Source of the DNA: Hinthialibacter sp964556895
GTDB lineage: Bacteria > Hinthialibacterota > Hinthialibacteria > Hinthialibacterales > Hinthialibacteraceae
Assembly (NCBI GenBank): GCA_964556895.1
Contig: CAZKYC010000010.1
Location: 11,792 to 75,791, forward strand
Direction: 5' to 3'
DNA length: 64,000 nucleotides
The stretch's first letter is position 1. Each line of letters begins with the position of its first letter. Shown here one piece after another: positions 8,686 to 17,611 of the stretch. The notes beneath the pieces are model-generated. The model had not been told where the DNA came from and did no database searches. It was given only the letters and a program-made list of their open reading frames with translations. The translations under genes were made by a program, and so were the position numbers.

Positions 8686-9687
8686 TTAACTTGCTGACAA
8701 CGGCAGTGACACTTGCGCGCCTGAGTCGCGCGATTGATAGGCCGCCAAGGCGACTTCAACCGCTTTCAGCCCATCGCGTCCAGTAATGGGGGGCGTTCCC
8801 GGCTGGTCGACGATCTTCAGAAACGATTTCACAAGCCCGAGGTTAACGTCATCGCCCCAAAACGCCCATTCACCTTTGACGGCGTCATTATTGTATAGTT
8901 CTATCTTTTGATTAAAAGCGTCGAGGGTAATGCTGCCCTGTTCGCCGACGATCTCCATGGTGACGTCGCCCCAGGTCGGGAACGCCTGGTTGGGCCGCGA
9001 CCAGGATGTATCAAGGGTCGCGAATACGCCGCCTTCAAATTCTAATGACAACAGTCCGGCGTCTTCGACAGCCAGATCAGGGTAAAAGCGTTGTTCCATC
9101 TCGGCGTACACAGAGACCACTTCTCGCTTGAGCATCCACCGCCACGCATCAATCACATGAACGGTATGGTCAATCACCGCGCCGCCGCCCGACAGGGCCG
9201 GGTCAACAAACCAGCCGCCCGGCATGGTTCCACGGTTGGCGCCTTTGAGCGCAATGATGTTTCCGAGTTTTTCTTGTTCAAGCAACTGGCGCACTCGAAA
9301 CGCAGGCGTGCTATAGCGGCAAGGAAACGCAATCATCAGCGGCGCCTGGGCCTCGTCGCAAGCGGAGATCATCGTCTGGGCGTCACGGATAGACACGGAG
9401 ATGGGTTTTTCACACAGAATCGGCTTCTTGGCGGCGGCGGCCTGTAAGACATGGTCTTTGTGTTTCACATTCTCGCTGCAGACAATGACGCCGTCTGACT
9501 CAGCGAGCAGGCCGATTATGGACTCGAAAAACCTGACGCCCAATTGCCGGCAGGCGTCTTCTCCCCGCGCCGGGTCATCATCATGCACGCCAACAATTTG
9601 CGCTTGTTCGGGCAACTGCTGCAGCGCAGCCGCATAGCTGAACATGTGCATATGGGCGGCGGAGATCAGTCCAATTCGAGAAACCAT
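8686..9687 (-). CDS. Gfo/Idh/MocA family oxidoreductase (EKP motif intact)
   Basis: This is an NAD(P)-dependent dehydrogenase of the glucose-fructose oxidoreductase/inositol dehydrogenase family, acting on a sugar or inositol-like substrate. The 333-residue cytoplasmic protein has an N-terminal Rossmann fold with an unusual glycine loop (IGLISAAHMH instead of GxGxxG) and the catalytic EKP motif at about residues 93-95. A GGGAVIDHTVHVIDAWRW block supplies the active-site His/Asp region. AAGGAAA precedes the ATG. It follows a second Gfo/Idh/MocA gene by only 10 bases, so the two are probably co-expressed and could catalyse successive steps. The substrate is unknown. Confidence 0.88.
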   Translation of the reverse strand: MVSRIGLISAAHMHMFSYAAALQQLPEQAQIVGVHDDDPARGEDACRQLGVRFFESIIGLLAESDGVIVCSENVKHKDHVLQAAAAKKPILCEKPISVSIRDAQTMISACDEAQAPLMIAFPCRYSTPAFRVRQLLEQEKLGNIIALKGANRGTMPGGWFVDPALSGGGAVIDHTVHVIDAWRWMLKREVVSVYAEMEQRFYPDLAVEDAGLLSLEFEGGVFATLDTSWSRPNQAFPTWGDVTMEIVGEQGSITLDAFNQKIELYNNDAVKGEWAFWGDDVNLGLVKSFLKIVDQPGTPPITGRDGLKAVEVALAAYQSRDSGAQVSLPLSAS

Positions 9688-9697
9688 CGCGTTTCCT

Positions 9698-10687
9698 TTA
9701 GGCTACGGCGCCAAGATTGGCCGGCGCCTGGTTTTGTAGTGAATGAAGCGCGGCGTCTGCCAGCCGCAAGGCGCCTAGCGCTTCTTCGCCGGAACAGGGG
9801 TTCTCGCCTACGCCTTCGAGATGCTGTTTAAAGCGCTCTAACATTTCATAATGAGCGGGTTTGATCACCGGGCTTTCGGTAAAGTAGCTGCGCCCGCCGC
9901 TTTTAAAATCAATCAGCGAAACCTGAAGCGCCCAGGCGTTTTGGTTGTCATATCGCAGCAGGCCTTTGTCGCCCGCCGCTTCGGCCTGTAAGCAAAACTG
10001 GCCGTAATGGCACCACGACGACTCGATGTGAGCAATAGCGCCGTTTGATAAGCGCAAGACAGCCAAAGCGTAATCGAGTTGTTTGGTATCAGCGGCGCCC
10101 TGCATACCGCGGCAAAATACGCGTTGAACAGGGCCAAAACACCAGTGCAAAAAATCAAACTCATGAATCATCGCGTCGAGAATGACCCCTCCGCTGGAAG
10201 CCGAGTTTGAATACCAGCCGCGCGGGTGAGGAGTGCGGCGCGACAGGCGGACCACGCCGGGCGTTCCGATGGCGCCGTCGGCGATGCGCTCGCGCATCAT
10301 GGCGTACTCGCGATAGCCCCGAAGCGAGTGGCCGACGGTCAGGTGCAACCCTTTTTGGTTGGCGATTTTGACCAGTTCTTCGCCTTCGTTGGCGTCGCGG
10401 GCGAGCGGGGTTTCGACATACACATGCTTGCCTGCTTCAAGCGCGTTGCGAACATGAAAGAAATGAAACGGCGTCGGCGCGGCGATAATCACGGCGTCGA
10501 TGTCGCTGCGCTCTAACAGAGACTGGGCGTCGCCCACCGCCATCGCGTTTAGCGGCGCCGCGACTTTTTCGGCGCTGCCGGGATGAGTATCGGCGACAGC
10601 CGCAAGAGACGCCCCGGAGATATGCTGGACAGATTCTGCATGCGCGCATCCTACATTGCCCGCGCCAATCAAACCGAAACGGACCAT
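9698..10687 (-). CDS. Gfo/Idh/MocA family protein with EKP changed to ETP
   Basis: The 329-residue protein has a canonical Rossmann start (FGLIGAGNVGCAHAE), the APTPFHF strand and the C-terminal sheet with SSGGVILDAMIHEFDFLHW. Known members use the lysine of the EKP motif for substrate and hydride positioning. Here the motif reads VYVETPLA, with Thr93 in place of Lys (ACC codon at 10409-10411). The active-site His and Asp in MIHEFDF remain. The change suggests altered chemistry, a binding or partner role, or simply an unusual subfamily. AAGGAG lies nine bases before ATG 10687. It heads the four-gene run down to the GT4 gene, 66 bases after argS on the same strand. Confidence 0.85.
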   Translation of the reverse strand: MVRFGLIGAGNVGCAHAESVQHISGASLAAVADTHPGSAEKVAAPLNAMAVGDAQSLLERSDIDAVIIAAPTPFHFFHVRNALEAGKHVYVETPLARDANEGEELVKIANQKGLHLTVGHSLRGYREYAMMRERIADGAIGTPGVVRLSRRTPHPRGWYSNSASSGGVILDAMIHEFDFLHWCFGPVQRVFCRGMQGAADTKQLDYALAVLRLSNGAIAHIESSWCHYGQFCLQAEAAGDKGLLRYDNQNAWALQVSLIDFKSGGRSYFTESPVIKPAHYEMLERFKQHLEGVGENPCSGEEALGALRLADAALHSLQNQAPANLGAVA

Positions 10688-10753
10688 ACCAGCCGCTCCT
10701 TACTTCAGGATAATGTGGTTGTGAATAGACACGATGAATGTACGTCTATGATG

Positions 10754-12409
10754 CTACATTCGTTCGGGCGCATCAACCTTTAACAAGTCCAAGCCATTTC
10801 GCATGACCTGTCTCACCGCCAATACAAGGTGAAGACGGGAGGCGCTGCCCTCTGGGTCGCTTGCGTCTAATACGCGCTGGACCTGGTAGTAGCCATGAAA
10901 GGCTTTCGCCAGGTCTTCGAGATAGGCCGGGACCTGATGGAGCTCTAACTTTTCGGCGGCGTCCATCACCACCTGTGGAAAATAAAACAGCTTCAACAAC
11001 AACAAGCGCTCGCGTTCAGCGGTCAACACGTCAGGGTTGTAATCACCCAAAGTAAACGGCACGCCCTTCTCGTCGGTCTTCTCTTGCATACTGCAAGCGC
11101 GGGCGTGGACGTATTGTAAGTAATAGACGGGGTTCTCCATCGACTGTTGTTTGGCCAGATCCCAGTCAAACACCATTTGAGAGTTGTAACTGCGTTGGGC
11201 GAAGAAATAGCGCGCCACGTCAGCGCCCAGTTCGTCAACCATTTCAGCCAGGGTCATAAACTGGCCTTCACGGGTCGAGAGTTTGATTTTTTCGCCGCTG
11301 CGCTGAATACTCACCATTTGGTTTAACAGATAAATCAAGTTTGAGATGTCATAGTCAAACACGCTGAGCGCGATTTTCACCCGTTCGACCTGGCTGTGGT
11401 GGTCGTGGCCCATGACGTTAACCAGGCGGTCAAACCCACGCGAATATTTATCGCAGTGATAGGCGATATCCGGCGTCACATAGGTCGGCTCGCCGTCGCT
11501 TTTGACCAATACCCGGTCTTTGTCGTCGCCATGGCCGGTGGTCTTGAGCCAGACGGCGTTTTCTTTTTCATAGGTCGCGCCTCTGGCGGCGAGATCGTCT
11601 AAGGTCTTTTGTACAGCGCCGCTTTCGTGCAACGTATGCTCGCTAAATGTCGTATTGAAATCCACCCGCAATCGGCGCAGGTCGTCCATGATGATCGACA
11701 TCAATACATCGGCGGCGAATTCGGTAAACGGGCGCCAGTCGTCACAGTCGATCAGTTCATCGCCTTTGGCGCATTTCAGGCCCGCCGCGATAATGCGGAT
11801 ATAGTCGCCTTTGTAGCCGTTCTCAGGCAGTTCGGCGTCGCGGCCAAACAGTTGCAGATAGCGCGTTCTCACCGAGCGGCCCAACATCTCCATCTGGACG
11901 CCCGCGTCGTTGTAATAGTATTCACGGGTTACGTCATACCCGACCGCATTCAATAATTCCGCCGCGCCGTCGCCGACAATGGCGCCGCGCACATGGCCGA
12001 CATGAAGCGGCCCGGTCGGATTGGCGCTGACAAACTCAACCAGAGCGGTTTTCCCTTCATATTTTGTTGAACGGCCATACCCTGCCCCGTCTTTGATGAT
12101 GAAGTTGAGCATGTCAATCAAAATTGAGTTTGAAACGGTGACGTTGATAAACCCTGGCCCGGCGATTTCAGCCTTGCCGACATGTTCGTCTTGAAAAAGC
12201 GCGTCTACAAAGGCTTGGGCCAACTCACGCGGGGGTTTTTTACAGGGCTTGGCCAATACCATCGCCGCGTTGGTTGACAGGTCGCCGTGGGCCGGGTCTT
12301 TGGTTGGTGTGAACTCAAGAGTTGGCCGTTGGACGTCAATATCTGCTGCTAGTTTCTCGGCTGTCTGGGCCAAAACGGCGTTGAGCCGTTGGGTTACATC
12401 ATAATACAC
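10754..12409 (-). CDS. argS: Arginyl-tRNA synthetase
   Basis: This class I aminoacyl-tRNA synthetase charges tRNA-Arg in the cytoplasm. Features in order are the Add-1 N-terminal domain, a HIGH-type signature HVGHVRGAIVGD (about residue 130), the KMSKS-equivalent KIKLSTREG, and a DALR anticodon-binding domain at the C-terminus ending VRQVMRNGLDLLKVDAPERM. I place the start at GTG 12409 rather than GTG 12427, because a clear GGAGG lies nine bases before 12409. This gives 551 residues, normal for ArgS, and leaves an 11-base overlap with the preceding glycosidase-like gene, implying translational coupling. Confidence 0.95.
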   Translation of the reverse strand: MYYDVTQRLNAVLAQTAEKLAADIDVQRPTLEFTPTKDPAHGDLSTNAAMVLAKPCKKPPRELAQAFVDALFQDEHVGKAEIAGPGFINVTVSNSILIDMLNFIIKDGAGYGRSTKYEGKTALVEFVSANPTGPLHVGHVRGAIVGDGAAELLNAVGYDVTREYYYNDAGVQMEMLGRSVRTRYLQLFGRDAELPENGYKGDYIRIIAAGLKCAKGDELIDCDDWRPFTEFAADVLMSIIMDDLRRLRVDFNTTFSEHTLHESGAVQKTLDDLAARGATYEKENAVWLKTTGHGDDKDRVLVKSDGEPTYVTPDIAYHCDKYSRGFDRLVNVMGHDHHSQVERVKIALSVFDYDISNLIYLLNQMVSIQRSGEKIKLSTREGQFMTLAEMVDELGADVARYFFAQRSYNSQMVFDWDLAKQQSMENPVYYLQYVHARACSMQEKTDEKGVPFTLGDYNPDVLTAERERLLLLKLFYFPQVVMDAAEKLELHQVPAYLEDLAKAFHGYYQVQRVLDASDPEGSASRLHLVLAVRQVMRNGLDLLKVDAPERM

Positions 12410-15146
12410 GCTCAAAAACCTCCACACTCACCGGGCCAATGATTCCCGCCGGACGAGTCTCGACAGAACTACGGTTATGGTTCTGATTGGCGACATGAAA
12501 TACCAACAAATTTTGACCGGCTTTGACGGTCCCGGTGATATCAAGGCGCCAGGGCGCGCGCCAACACTTGCCGGCGCGTTCTCCGTTGATGTATACATCC
12601 ACCGCAGAACAGACGTCAGTGAATGATAACACCATTCGGCGGTTGACATGCTCTTCGGGCACAACGACATTCTGGCGATAGACGCCGACGCCCGCGTAAA
12701 ACAGATAGCCATTTTCAGCCCACGACTCAGCGGGCATCTTGAGCGAAGGCGCCGTCAAAAAGAGTTCGGCGTCTTGTTCGATAATCGAAAAGTCGCCGTG
12801 CAGCCAACACGGGCCGGGCGCGGGGAGAGGTTCGCCCCATTTCACGCTGCGCAGCACTTCCAGGGTGTTTCGGCCCAACACCAGAAATGGCTCAATGGGA
12901 ATTTTGGCCGCGCCGCAATCGACATCAAAATCAACATAGCCGCCGTTAATGGTGACCACATCGTTTATATCCAACCCATACGCGACCAATATGAAAGGGT
13001 CAAACAACTCCAAGAGTTGAAACCACGCGGTGTAGCGGTGTTCCATCATACATTCGCCGGGACGCGCGGTCGGGTCGGCGGTTTGTGAGATCATCCATTC
13101 ATGAATGAGCAAGTCATTGCCGTTCTGGGCGTGGAAAAAGAACGGTTGCGGCGCCTCGATCGCGTCGCGTTTGGTTTGGGGCGGCTCGACCAAAATGGAT
13201 GAATCTGGCTCGGTGTTACAGGCGGCAAGAAACAGCGAGCCATTGACTTCGACCTCGACGGGCAGCGCAGCGTTTGCTTGGGTTTCATGGATGATTTTCC
13301 CTGTCGCCAGATCAACGGCGTAGGCGGTTTGAGCAAAGTCAGGGACGACAACCGATTCAAGAAAACGGTCAGTAGAAGAATTAGACAACAAGTAGGCCGG
13401 GCCTTCGCTCGACTCAAACGCGCGAATTCGCAGCCATGGCTTGCCTGGCGTCCAGGTGAAGATGGGGCGCACCCATTCTTGTAAGGTTGACAGCCAGTCG
13501 TCCGCAGCGAATTTAAGCGTATCGCATTCATCCATCATCTGTCGAATTCGAGGTTCACTCGATTCACACGCCCCTGTTTGAGTAACAAGGGCTGGAAACC
13601 GTTGGGCAAACAATACCAAACCACCCTGTATGGCCAACTCTTCGATTCGCTGAATGACCGTCTCTGAAAGCAGCACCGCGTTGGCGATCAAAAAGACGGT
13701 ATACCGTCGTGTTGAGCCGTCAGGCGCCCTCAATACGAAAAAGCCTTCTTCATCGACTTGAAGCGCATCTAATTTAGAATCAGGCATCCAATCAAATGGA
13801 TACCCTGACGACTGGAGCGCGTCTTCGGTGTCGCGCAGCGTTTGTTCCCACTGGGCGGCTAGAAAGCGGGCATCTGGTTCCAGCGAAAACGCCGACTGGG
13901 CTAAGTTGAATGGGTCAAGGGCCAATACAGAGATTTCCGCCGAACCTGATTGGGCGATAGCGGCGATGCGCGCGATGTATTGATTGAGTTGGTCGACCCA
14001 GGGTTCTAACGGCTCATCGGCGCCATCGGCCGACTCGCTGTTCTGGAGTGGAGTTGCGACCAGGCCAGGATAAAAATTGACCAAACGGCGGGCGCCGTGT
14101 AGGTATTCGCGGTCGGCGACAGCCGCCAAATCGGCCAATGACTCATAGTCGTCATCCCCAAGGACGCCCCAGCCTGGCCCGCCGTTGAGCCAATCCAACA
14201 CTGGGGCTGAGGGCGGCAGTGGAGAACTGGGGAACGGGGGGGCGTTCCACTCAGACAGCCCGGTGAACGTCCAGTGCATTCTCTCAGAAATTTCCGCCAA
14301 AGGGCCAAGTAACGCATCGCGCCATAGTTTTTGCAGCGCGCTGCGATAGCGCCAACGGTGGGCCTCGCCGCCAGGATCGTCAACAAATAAAAACGGCAGC
14401 GACTCAAGAGCGTCTGACTGAAACAACAATGTAAACGCGTCAGTAAATTCTTTTCCCCACGGCGCTGTCATTGGCCCGCTGAAATCAACGTCTTCAGGCG
14501 GCAGGTAGACGCCGTCAACCAACGAGCGTTCTTCTCGAAATATGTCCGCCAACAAGCCAAAGGTCTCATGGTAAAGCGCCCGAATGGCGTCGGCGCTAAA
14601 TGGGTTAATTCGGTCTGCGGCGTCAAACGTCTCAAACGCCCAAAAGCGGTCAACCGCAAGCGGGACCATGCCCTCAACCACGCCGCCGCGGTGGAGTTGT
14701 GAGATATCCATAGCGCGGCCGCCTTCGGTCAAACCGAGAACAAGGGCGTTTTCGGGGCGGTGGTCGAGTTGCCACCGAACTGATTCGCCAGACAACACGT
14801 CCTTACGGTCGATATATTGGACCAGCGGCAAGCGGTGTTGCGGTTCAGATAAGGCCAACTCCCTCGCAATAGAGCCATGGATGAATAACGGGCCTCCATG
14901 AATCCATACGCTCAGCCCGAGTTCGCGGGCGCGTTGCATGGCGGGAAAATAAAAGCCGGGCGCTTGTTGTTCAAGCAAGAGAACTTCCACACTGATGTCA
15001 TCCAACAACACTCCACCCCATCCGCGGTCGCGCAACAAGCGCAATTGGCGGTCAACGTCAGCCGGCTCCCAATTGGGGTTCGGCGACCAGATGGTAATAG
15101 GCCGCGCATTGGGCGGCGGTCGGTTTATCGATTCAAGCCAGTTCAT
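12399..15146 (-). CDS. Large glycoside hydrolase-like protein (GH2/GH106-type architecture)
   Basis: The 915-residue protein lacks a signal peptide. Its N-terminal half looks like a TIM-barrel hydrolase: WEPADVDRQLRLLRDRGWGGV, GLSVWIHGGP and a DGVYLPPEDVDFSGP block recall the GH106-like (alpha-L-rhamnosidase) and related glycosyl hydrolase family. The C-terminal about 120 residues are a galactose-binding-like beta-sandwich (RRMVLSFTDVCSAVDVYINGERAG, GTVKAGQNLLVFHVANQ), as in GH2/GH106 enzymes. I cannot point to catalytic residues with confidence, and the substrate is unknown. The gene is immediately upstream of, and overlaps, argS, an odd partner for a catabolic enzyme. The start ATG 15146 has only a weak ribosome site. 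Confidence 0.72.
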   Translation of the reverse strand: MNWLESINRPPPNARPITIWSPNPNWEPADVDRQLRLLRDRGWGGVLLDDISVEVLLLEQQAPGFYFPAMQRARELGLSVWIHGGPLFIHGSIARELALSEPQHRLPLVQYIDRKDVLSGESVRWQLDHRPENALVLGLTEGGRAMDISQLHRGGVVEGMVPLAVDRFWAFETFDAADRINPFSADAIRALYHETFGLLADIFREERSLVDGVYLPPEDVDFSGPMTAPWGKEFTDAFTLLFQSDALESLPFLFVDDPGGEAHRWRYRSALQKLWRDALLGPLAEISERMHWTFTGLSEWNAPPFPSSPLPPSAPVLDWLNGGPGWGVLGDDDYESLADLAAVADREYLHGARRLVNFYPGLVATPLQNSESADGADEPLEPWVDQLNQYIARIAAIAQSGSAEISVLALDPFNLAQSAFSLEPDARFLAAQWEQTLRDTEDALQSSGYPFDWMPDSKLDALQVDEEGFFVLRAPDGSTRRYTVFLIANAVLLSETVIQRIEELAIQGGLVLFAQRFPALVTQTGACESSEPRIRQMMDECDTLKFAADDWLSTLQEWVRPIFTWTPGKPWLRIRAFESSEGPAYLLSNSSTDRFLESVVVPDFAQTAYAVDLATGKIIHETQANAALPVEVEVNGSLFLAACNTEPDSSILVEPPQTKRDAIEAPQPFFFHAQNGNDLLIHEWMISQTADPTARPGECMMEHRYTAWFQLLELFDPFILVAYGLDINDVVTINGGYVDFDVDCGAAKIPIEPFLVLGRNTLEVLRSVKWGEPLPAPGPCWLHGDFSIIEQDAELFLTAPSLKMPAESWAENGYLFYAGVGVYRQNVVVPEEHVNRRMVLSFTDVCSAVDVYINGERAGKCWRAPWRLDITGTVKAGQNLLVFHVANQNHNRSSVETRPAGIIGPVSVEVFERVL

Positions 15147-15259
15147 TTTGTAGAATTTATCCAGTATTTAATTAACGAACCATAGAGCGTATGGTATCAG
15201 CGGGTGCAATCTGACCGAAGGGTGAAAAATAGAGTTCGTTAACGGTATCCAGAATTGTG

Positions 15260-15343
15260 TGCGGATTGAGTTTTTATAACTGTATCTATCGCTGTCCGCT
15301 GCGGCGGATTCGGGCGCGCTTTACGCACATTTTTTTGACAAAC
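15260..15343 (-). repeat. Dispersed 84-bp intergenic repeat, family 2, copy 1
   Basis: Read on the minus strand, this stretch starts GTTTGTCAAAA, carries the core AAAGCGCGCCCG-A-ATCCGCCGC and GCGGACAGCGATAGATACAG, and ends TCAATCCGCA. An 84-bp stretch at 61508-61591 on the plus strand has the same start, core and end with scattered differences. The GC core is a near-palindrome that would fold into a hairpin. It lies in the 260-base gap between the GH-like gene and rimI; the rest of that gap shows nothing I recognise. Confidence 0.7.
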
Positions 15344-15406
15344 GCTCTAATTCAATTTGAGAAATAGGATCCAAAGCCCAGATGTGCCTTAATAAAGGAC
15401 GCTCCG

Positions 15407-15850
15407 CTACAACAGAAGTTCTAACAACAAAGCGTCTTCGACCGGGTCTTCATAATACCGCTGGCGGCGGCCTGTTTGAGAAAAGCCCAACCCGTGATAA
15501 AACGCCCGCGCAGATTCATTTGACTCGCGCACTTCAAGAACGGCGCGCTGGGCCTGTTGTTGTCTGCCAATCTGGATCGCGTCGTTTATCAGCTGTGTCG
15601 CGATTCGCTGGCGGCGATGGTCAGGATGAATGGCGATATTGGTGATTTGAATTTCATCGTGTGGAAACATCCAGAACATGCAATAGCCGACCAATGTCGT
15701 ATCAACTTTCGCCCCACGAAGGTAATTGAATTTGTCGACCTGAAATTCGGCTTCGAAAAACTCACGCTTCCAGGGGTCGCCGAATGACTGGTTTTCAATG
15801 GCGCAGATTGCATCCAGGTCGTCAGGCGACAAGTCGACGAGTTGAATCAT
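15407..15850 (-). CDS. rimI: Ribosomal-protein-alanine N-acetyltransferase RimI
   Basis: This GNAT acetyltransferase acetylates the N-terminal alanine of ribosomal protein S18. The 147-residue product has the RimI opening (AICAIENQSFGDPW), the acetyl-CoA loop HRRQRIATQLI (R/Q-x-x-G/A type), and the family's VRESNESARAFYHGLGF. Its ATG overlaps the tsaB stop by four bases, and tsaB-rimI adjacency is a widely conserved arrangement, which strengthens the specific RimI call over a generic GNAT. It is the last gene of the minus-strand operon. Confidence 0.92.
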   Translation of the reverse strand: MIQLVDLSPDDLDAICAIENQSFGDPWKREFFEAEFQVDKFNYLRGAKVDTTLVGYCMFWMFPHDEIQITNIAIHPDHRRQRIATQLINDAIQIGRQQQAQRAVLEVRESNESARAFYHGLGFSQTGRRQRYYEDPVEDALLLELLL

Positions 15851-16551
15851 GATGATGATTGTTGGCGGCGCTGTTTCCAGTTCACTTCCGCCTGTGATGC
15901 GGCGATGTAATGAGGCAATAGGTCTTGAGCCGATATCGCCCCGCCTTGCTGGAGTTTCTTCATTCCTAATTCAGCCAACACCACGGGGTTTGGTGTGTTT
16001 AGCGTATCAGGCGGTTGGATACACTCATCGCCCAACACGCCAAGCAGCATCTCACGATACTCAGGCAACGCGGGGCCATAGATGATGGTCTGTTCTTGAA
16101 TCTTGGAAATCAGTTCATCTATTTCAATGGAGTATTCATCGCTTGTGGGGTTCGGCTGTTTGTCATCCCAGCGAAAGAAACGCGTATAGATCCATCCCTT
16201 GCGGGCGGATATAATGGGGCAGAGTTGATACTGCGAAAACGGCGCCTGCCACGCCAACAGATCAAGCGTGGGGAGCGCTACACAGGGCAGCCCTCGCGCT
16301 GACGCCAGCCCCTGAGCGGAGGCGACGCCGACCCGCAGTCCAGTGAACGAACCAGGCCCGACGCTGCATGCAACCGCGTCTATCTCGTTCACACGAATGC
16401 CGCATCGACTCAATAGCGCATCTAACGCGGGCATTAGCCCTTCGCTGTGAGTCAGGTCAACGCTCACGCTGATCGCGCCTAGCAGGCGATTGTCATCGCG
16501 CAACGCAACCCCGCCGGTTGAAGTGGATGTATCAATCGCGAGTACTCGCAT
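15847..16551 (-). CDS. tsaB: tRNA t6A37 biosynthesis protein TsaB
   Basis: TsaB is the scaffold paralogue of TsaD in the complex that adds threonylcarbamoyl to A37 of ANN-decoding tRNAs. The start is ATG 16551 (MRVLAIDTSTSTGGVAL); longer in-frame extensions to 16704 lie inside the tsaE coding region and are not homologous. The product is 234 residues, with the ASKHA-fold block HSEGLMPALDALL, the VGPGSFTGLRVGVASAQGLA signature and a short C-terminal region, as expected for TsaB. It starts four bases after the tsaE-fusion stop, so the t6A genes are co-translated. The tsaD and tsaC genes are not in the window. Confidence 0.94.
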   Translation of the reverse strand: MRVLAIDTSTSTGGVALRDDNRLLGAISVSVDLTHSEGLMPALDALLSRCGIRVNEIDAVACSVGPGSFTGLRVGVASAQGLASARGLPCVALPTLDLLAWQAPFSQYQLCPIISARKGWIYTRFFRWDDKQPNPTSDEYSIEIDELISKIQEQTIIYGPALPEYREMLLGVLGDECIQPPDTLNTPNPVVLAELGMKKLQQGGAISAQDLLPHYIAASQAEVNWKQRRQQSSS

Positions 16552-16555
16552 GTGG

Positions 16556-17611
16556 TTACTCCGCCTTCGATCTTTTCGCCGTAAACCACGTCCAGCGGCG
16601 CGTGGTTTCTGAGGCCGTTTCGCTGAAGCAATGCAGAGTTGTTTTGGGCAGCAGCCCGCCCAAGCGTTCCGCCCACTCGACCGCAACAATGGCGTCTGAT
16701 TCAAACAGCTGCGCCCAATATTCGGTTTCGTGTTCAGGCACGCGTTCTAATCGATAGGCGTCGGCGTGAATTAACGCCTGGTCGCCATGGTATTCACGGC
16801 AATAGACGAATGTAGGGCTGGCGACCGCCTCGCGCGTATGTAGAGCCTGCGCCAGACCGTTTACAAAACAGGTCTTGCCCGCCCCCAGGTCGCCATGCAG
16901 CGCAATCACTCGATGCTCGCCAGCCGTGATGATTGACTTGGCCAATTGATGGGTTTCATCTTCACTATTACTGATAGATTCATAAAGGGTCGGTTGGTAC
17001 ACTGCGTCATCGGTAATGACCAGATCAACCGGCTGGTCATGCGGCTCGGTGTTGATTGCATGGACCACCTGAGACTCAAAGGCGAGGCCGATCACAACAA
17101 CATTATTTCGTTTTTGGTCTAACAGGCGGTCATAATACCCCCCGCCGAAGCCGACCCGCCCGCCAAAGATATCGAACGCGACGCCTGGCGCGAGTATGAC
17201 GTCAGCCTGGTTGATGTTGACAGGTTCGCCCGGTTGCCCATCCGGCTCGCGGATTCCATACGCGCCTTTGACATGTAGTGAGTCAAGAGATTCGACCGGA
17301 TACAACTCGATTTTGTTGTCTCTCGTCACAGGATATACCAGCTTCACGCCATTGGTTAACAAGGCTTGAGCGAGGCTGTCGGTAGATACTTCTTCGTTGG
17401 TTGAAGCATAGACCGCAACGGTTTTCGCCAATTTGACTTCAGGCAAATCGAGAACCCGCTGTGTGATTCGGCTGCTTCGGTAGGCGGCCAGGCGGCTATC
17501 TTGGGCGCGGCGTTGCGCGCGCATTTGCTGTCGCGCTTTGGCCTTGTCTAGCCAATCGGGAAACGCCCATTGCTTGAACTTTATGAGTTTCTGGTTGGTC
17601 TCAACATTCAT
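16556..17611 (-). CDS. Fusion of 5-formyltetrahydrofolate cyclo-ligase and TsaE ATPase
   Basis: One continuous 351-residue frame carries two enzymes. Residues about 20-208 are 5-formyl-THF cyclo-ligase (MTHFS), which converts 5-formyl-THF to 5,10-methenyl-THF with ATP: basic N-terminal helix, and GRVGFGGGYYDRLL at about 151-164. Residues about 209-351 are TsaE, the small P-loop ATPase that drives TsaD/TsaB turnover in t6A synthesis: Walker A GDLGAGKT at 240-247, SPTFVYCREY at about 265-274, IHADAYRLE, and VEWAERLGGLLP. Both halves look complete and catalytically intact. tsaB and rimI follow directly. Only a weak ribosome site precedes ATG 17611. I do not know this fusion as a standard arrangement. 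Confidence 0.88.
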   Translation of the reverse strand: MNVETNQKLIKFKQWAFPDWLDKAKARQQMRAQRRAQDSRLAAYRSSRITQRVLDLPEVKLAKTVAVYASTNEEVSTDSLAQALLTNGVKLVYPVTRDNKIELYPVESLDSLHVKGAYGIREPDGQPGEPVNINQADVILAPGVAFDIFGGRVGFGGGYYDRLLDQKRNNVVVIGLAFESQVVHAINTEPHDQPVDLVITDDAVYQPTLYESISNSEDETHQLAKSIITAGEHRVIALHGDLGAGKTCFVNGLAQALHTREAVASPTFVYCREYHGDQALIHADAYRLERVPEHETEYWAQLFESDAIVAVEWAERLGGLLPKTTLHCFSETASETTRRWTWFTAKRSKAE

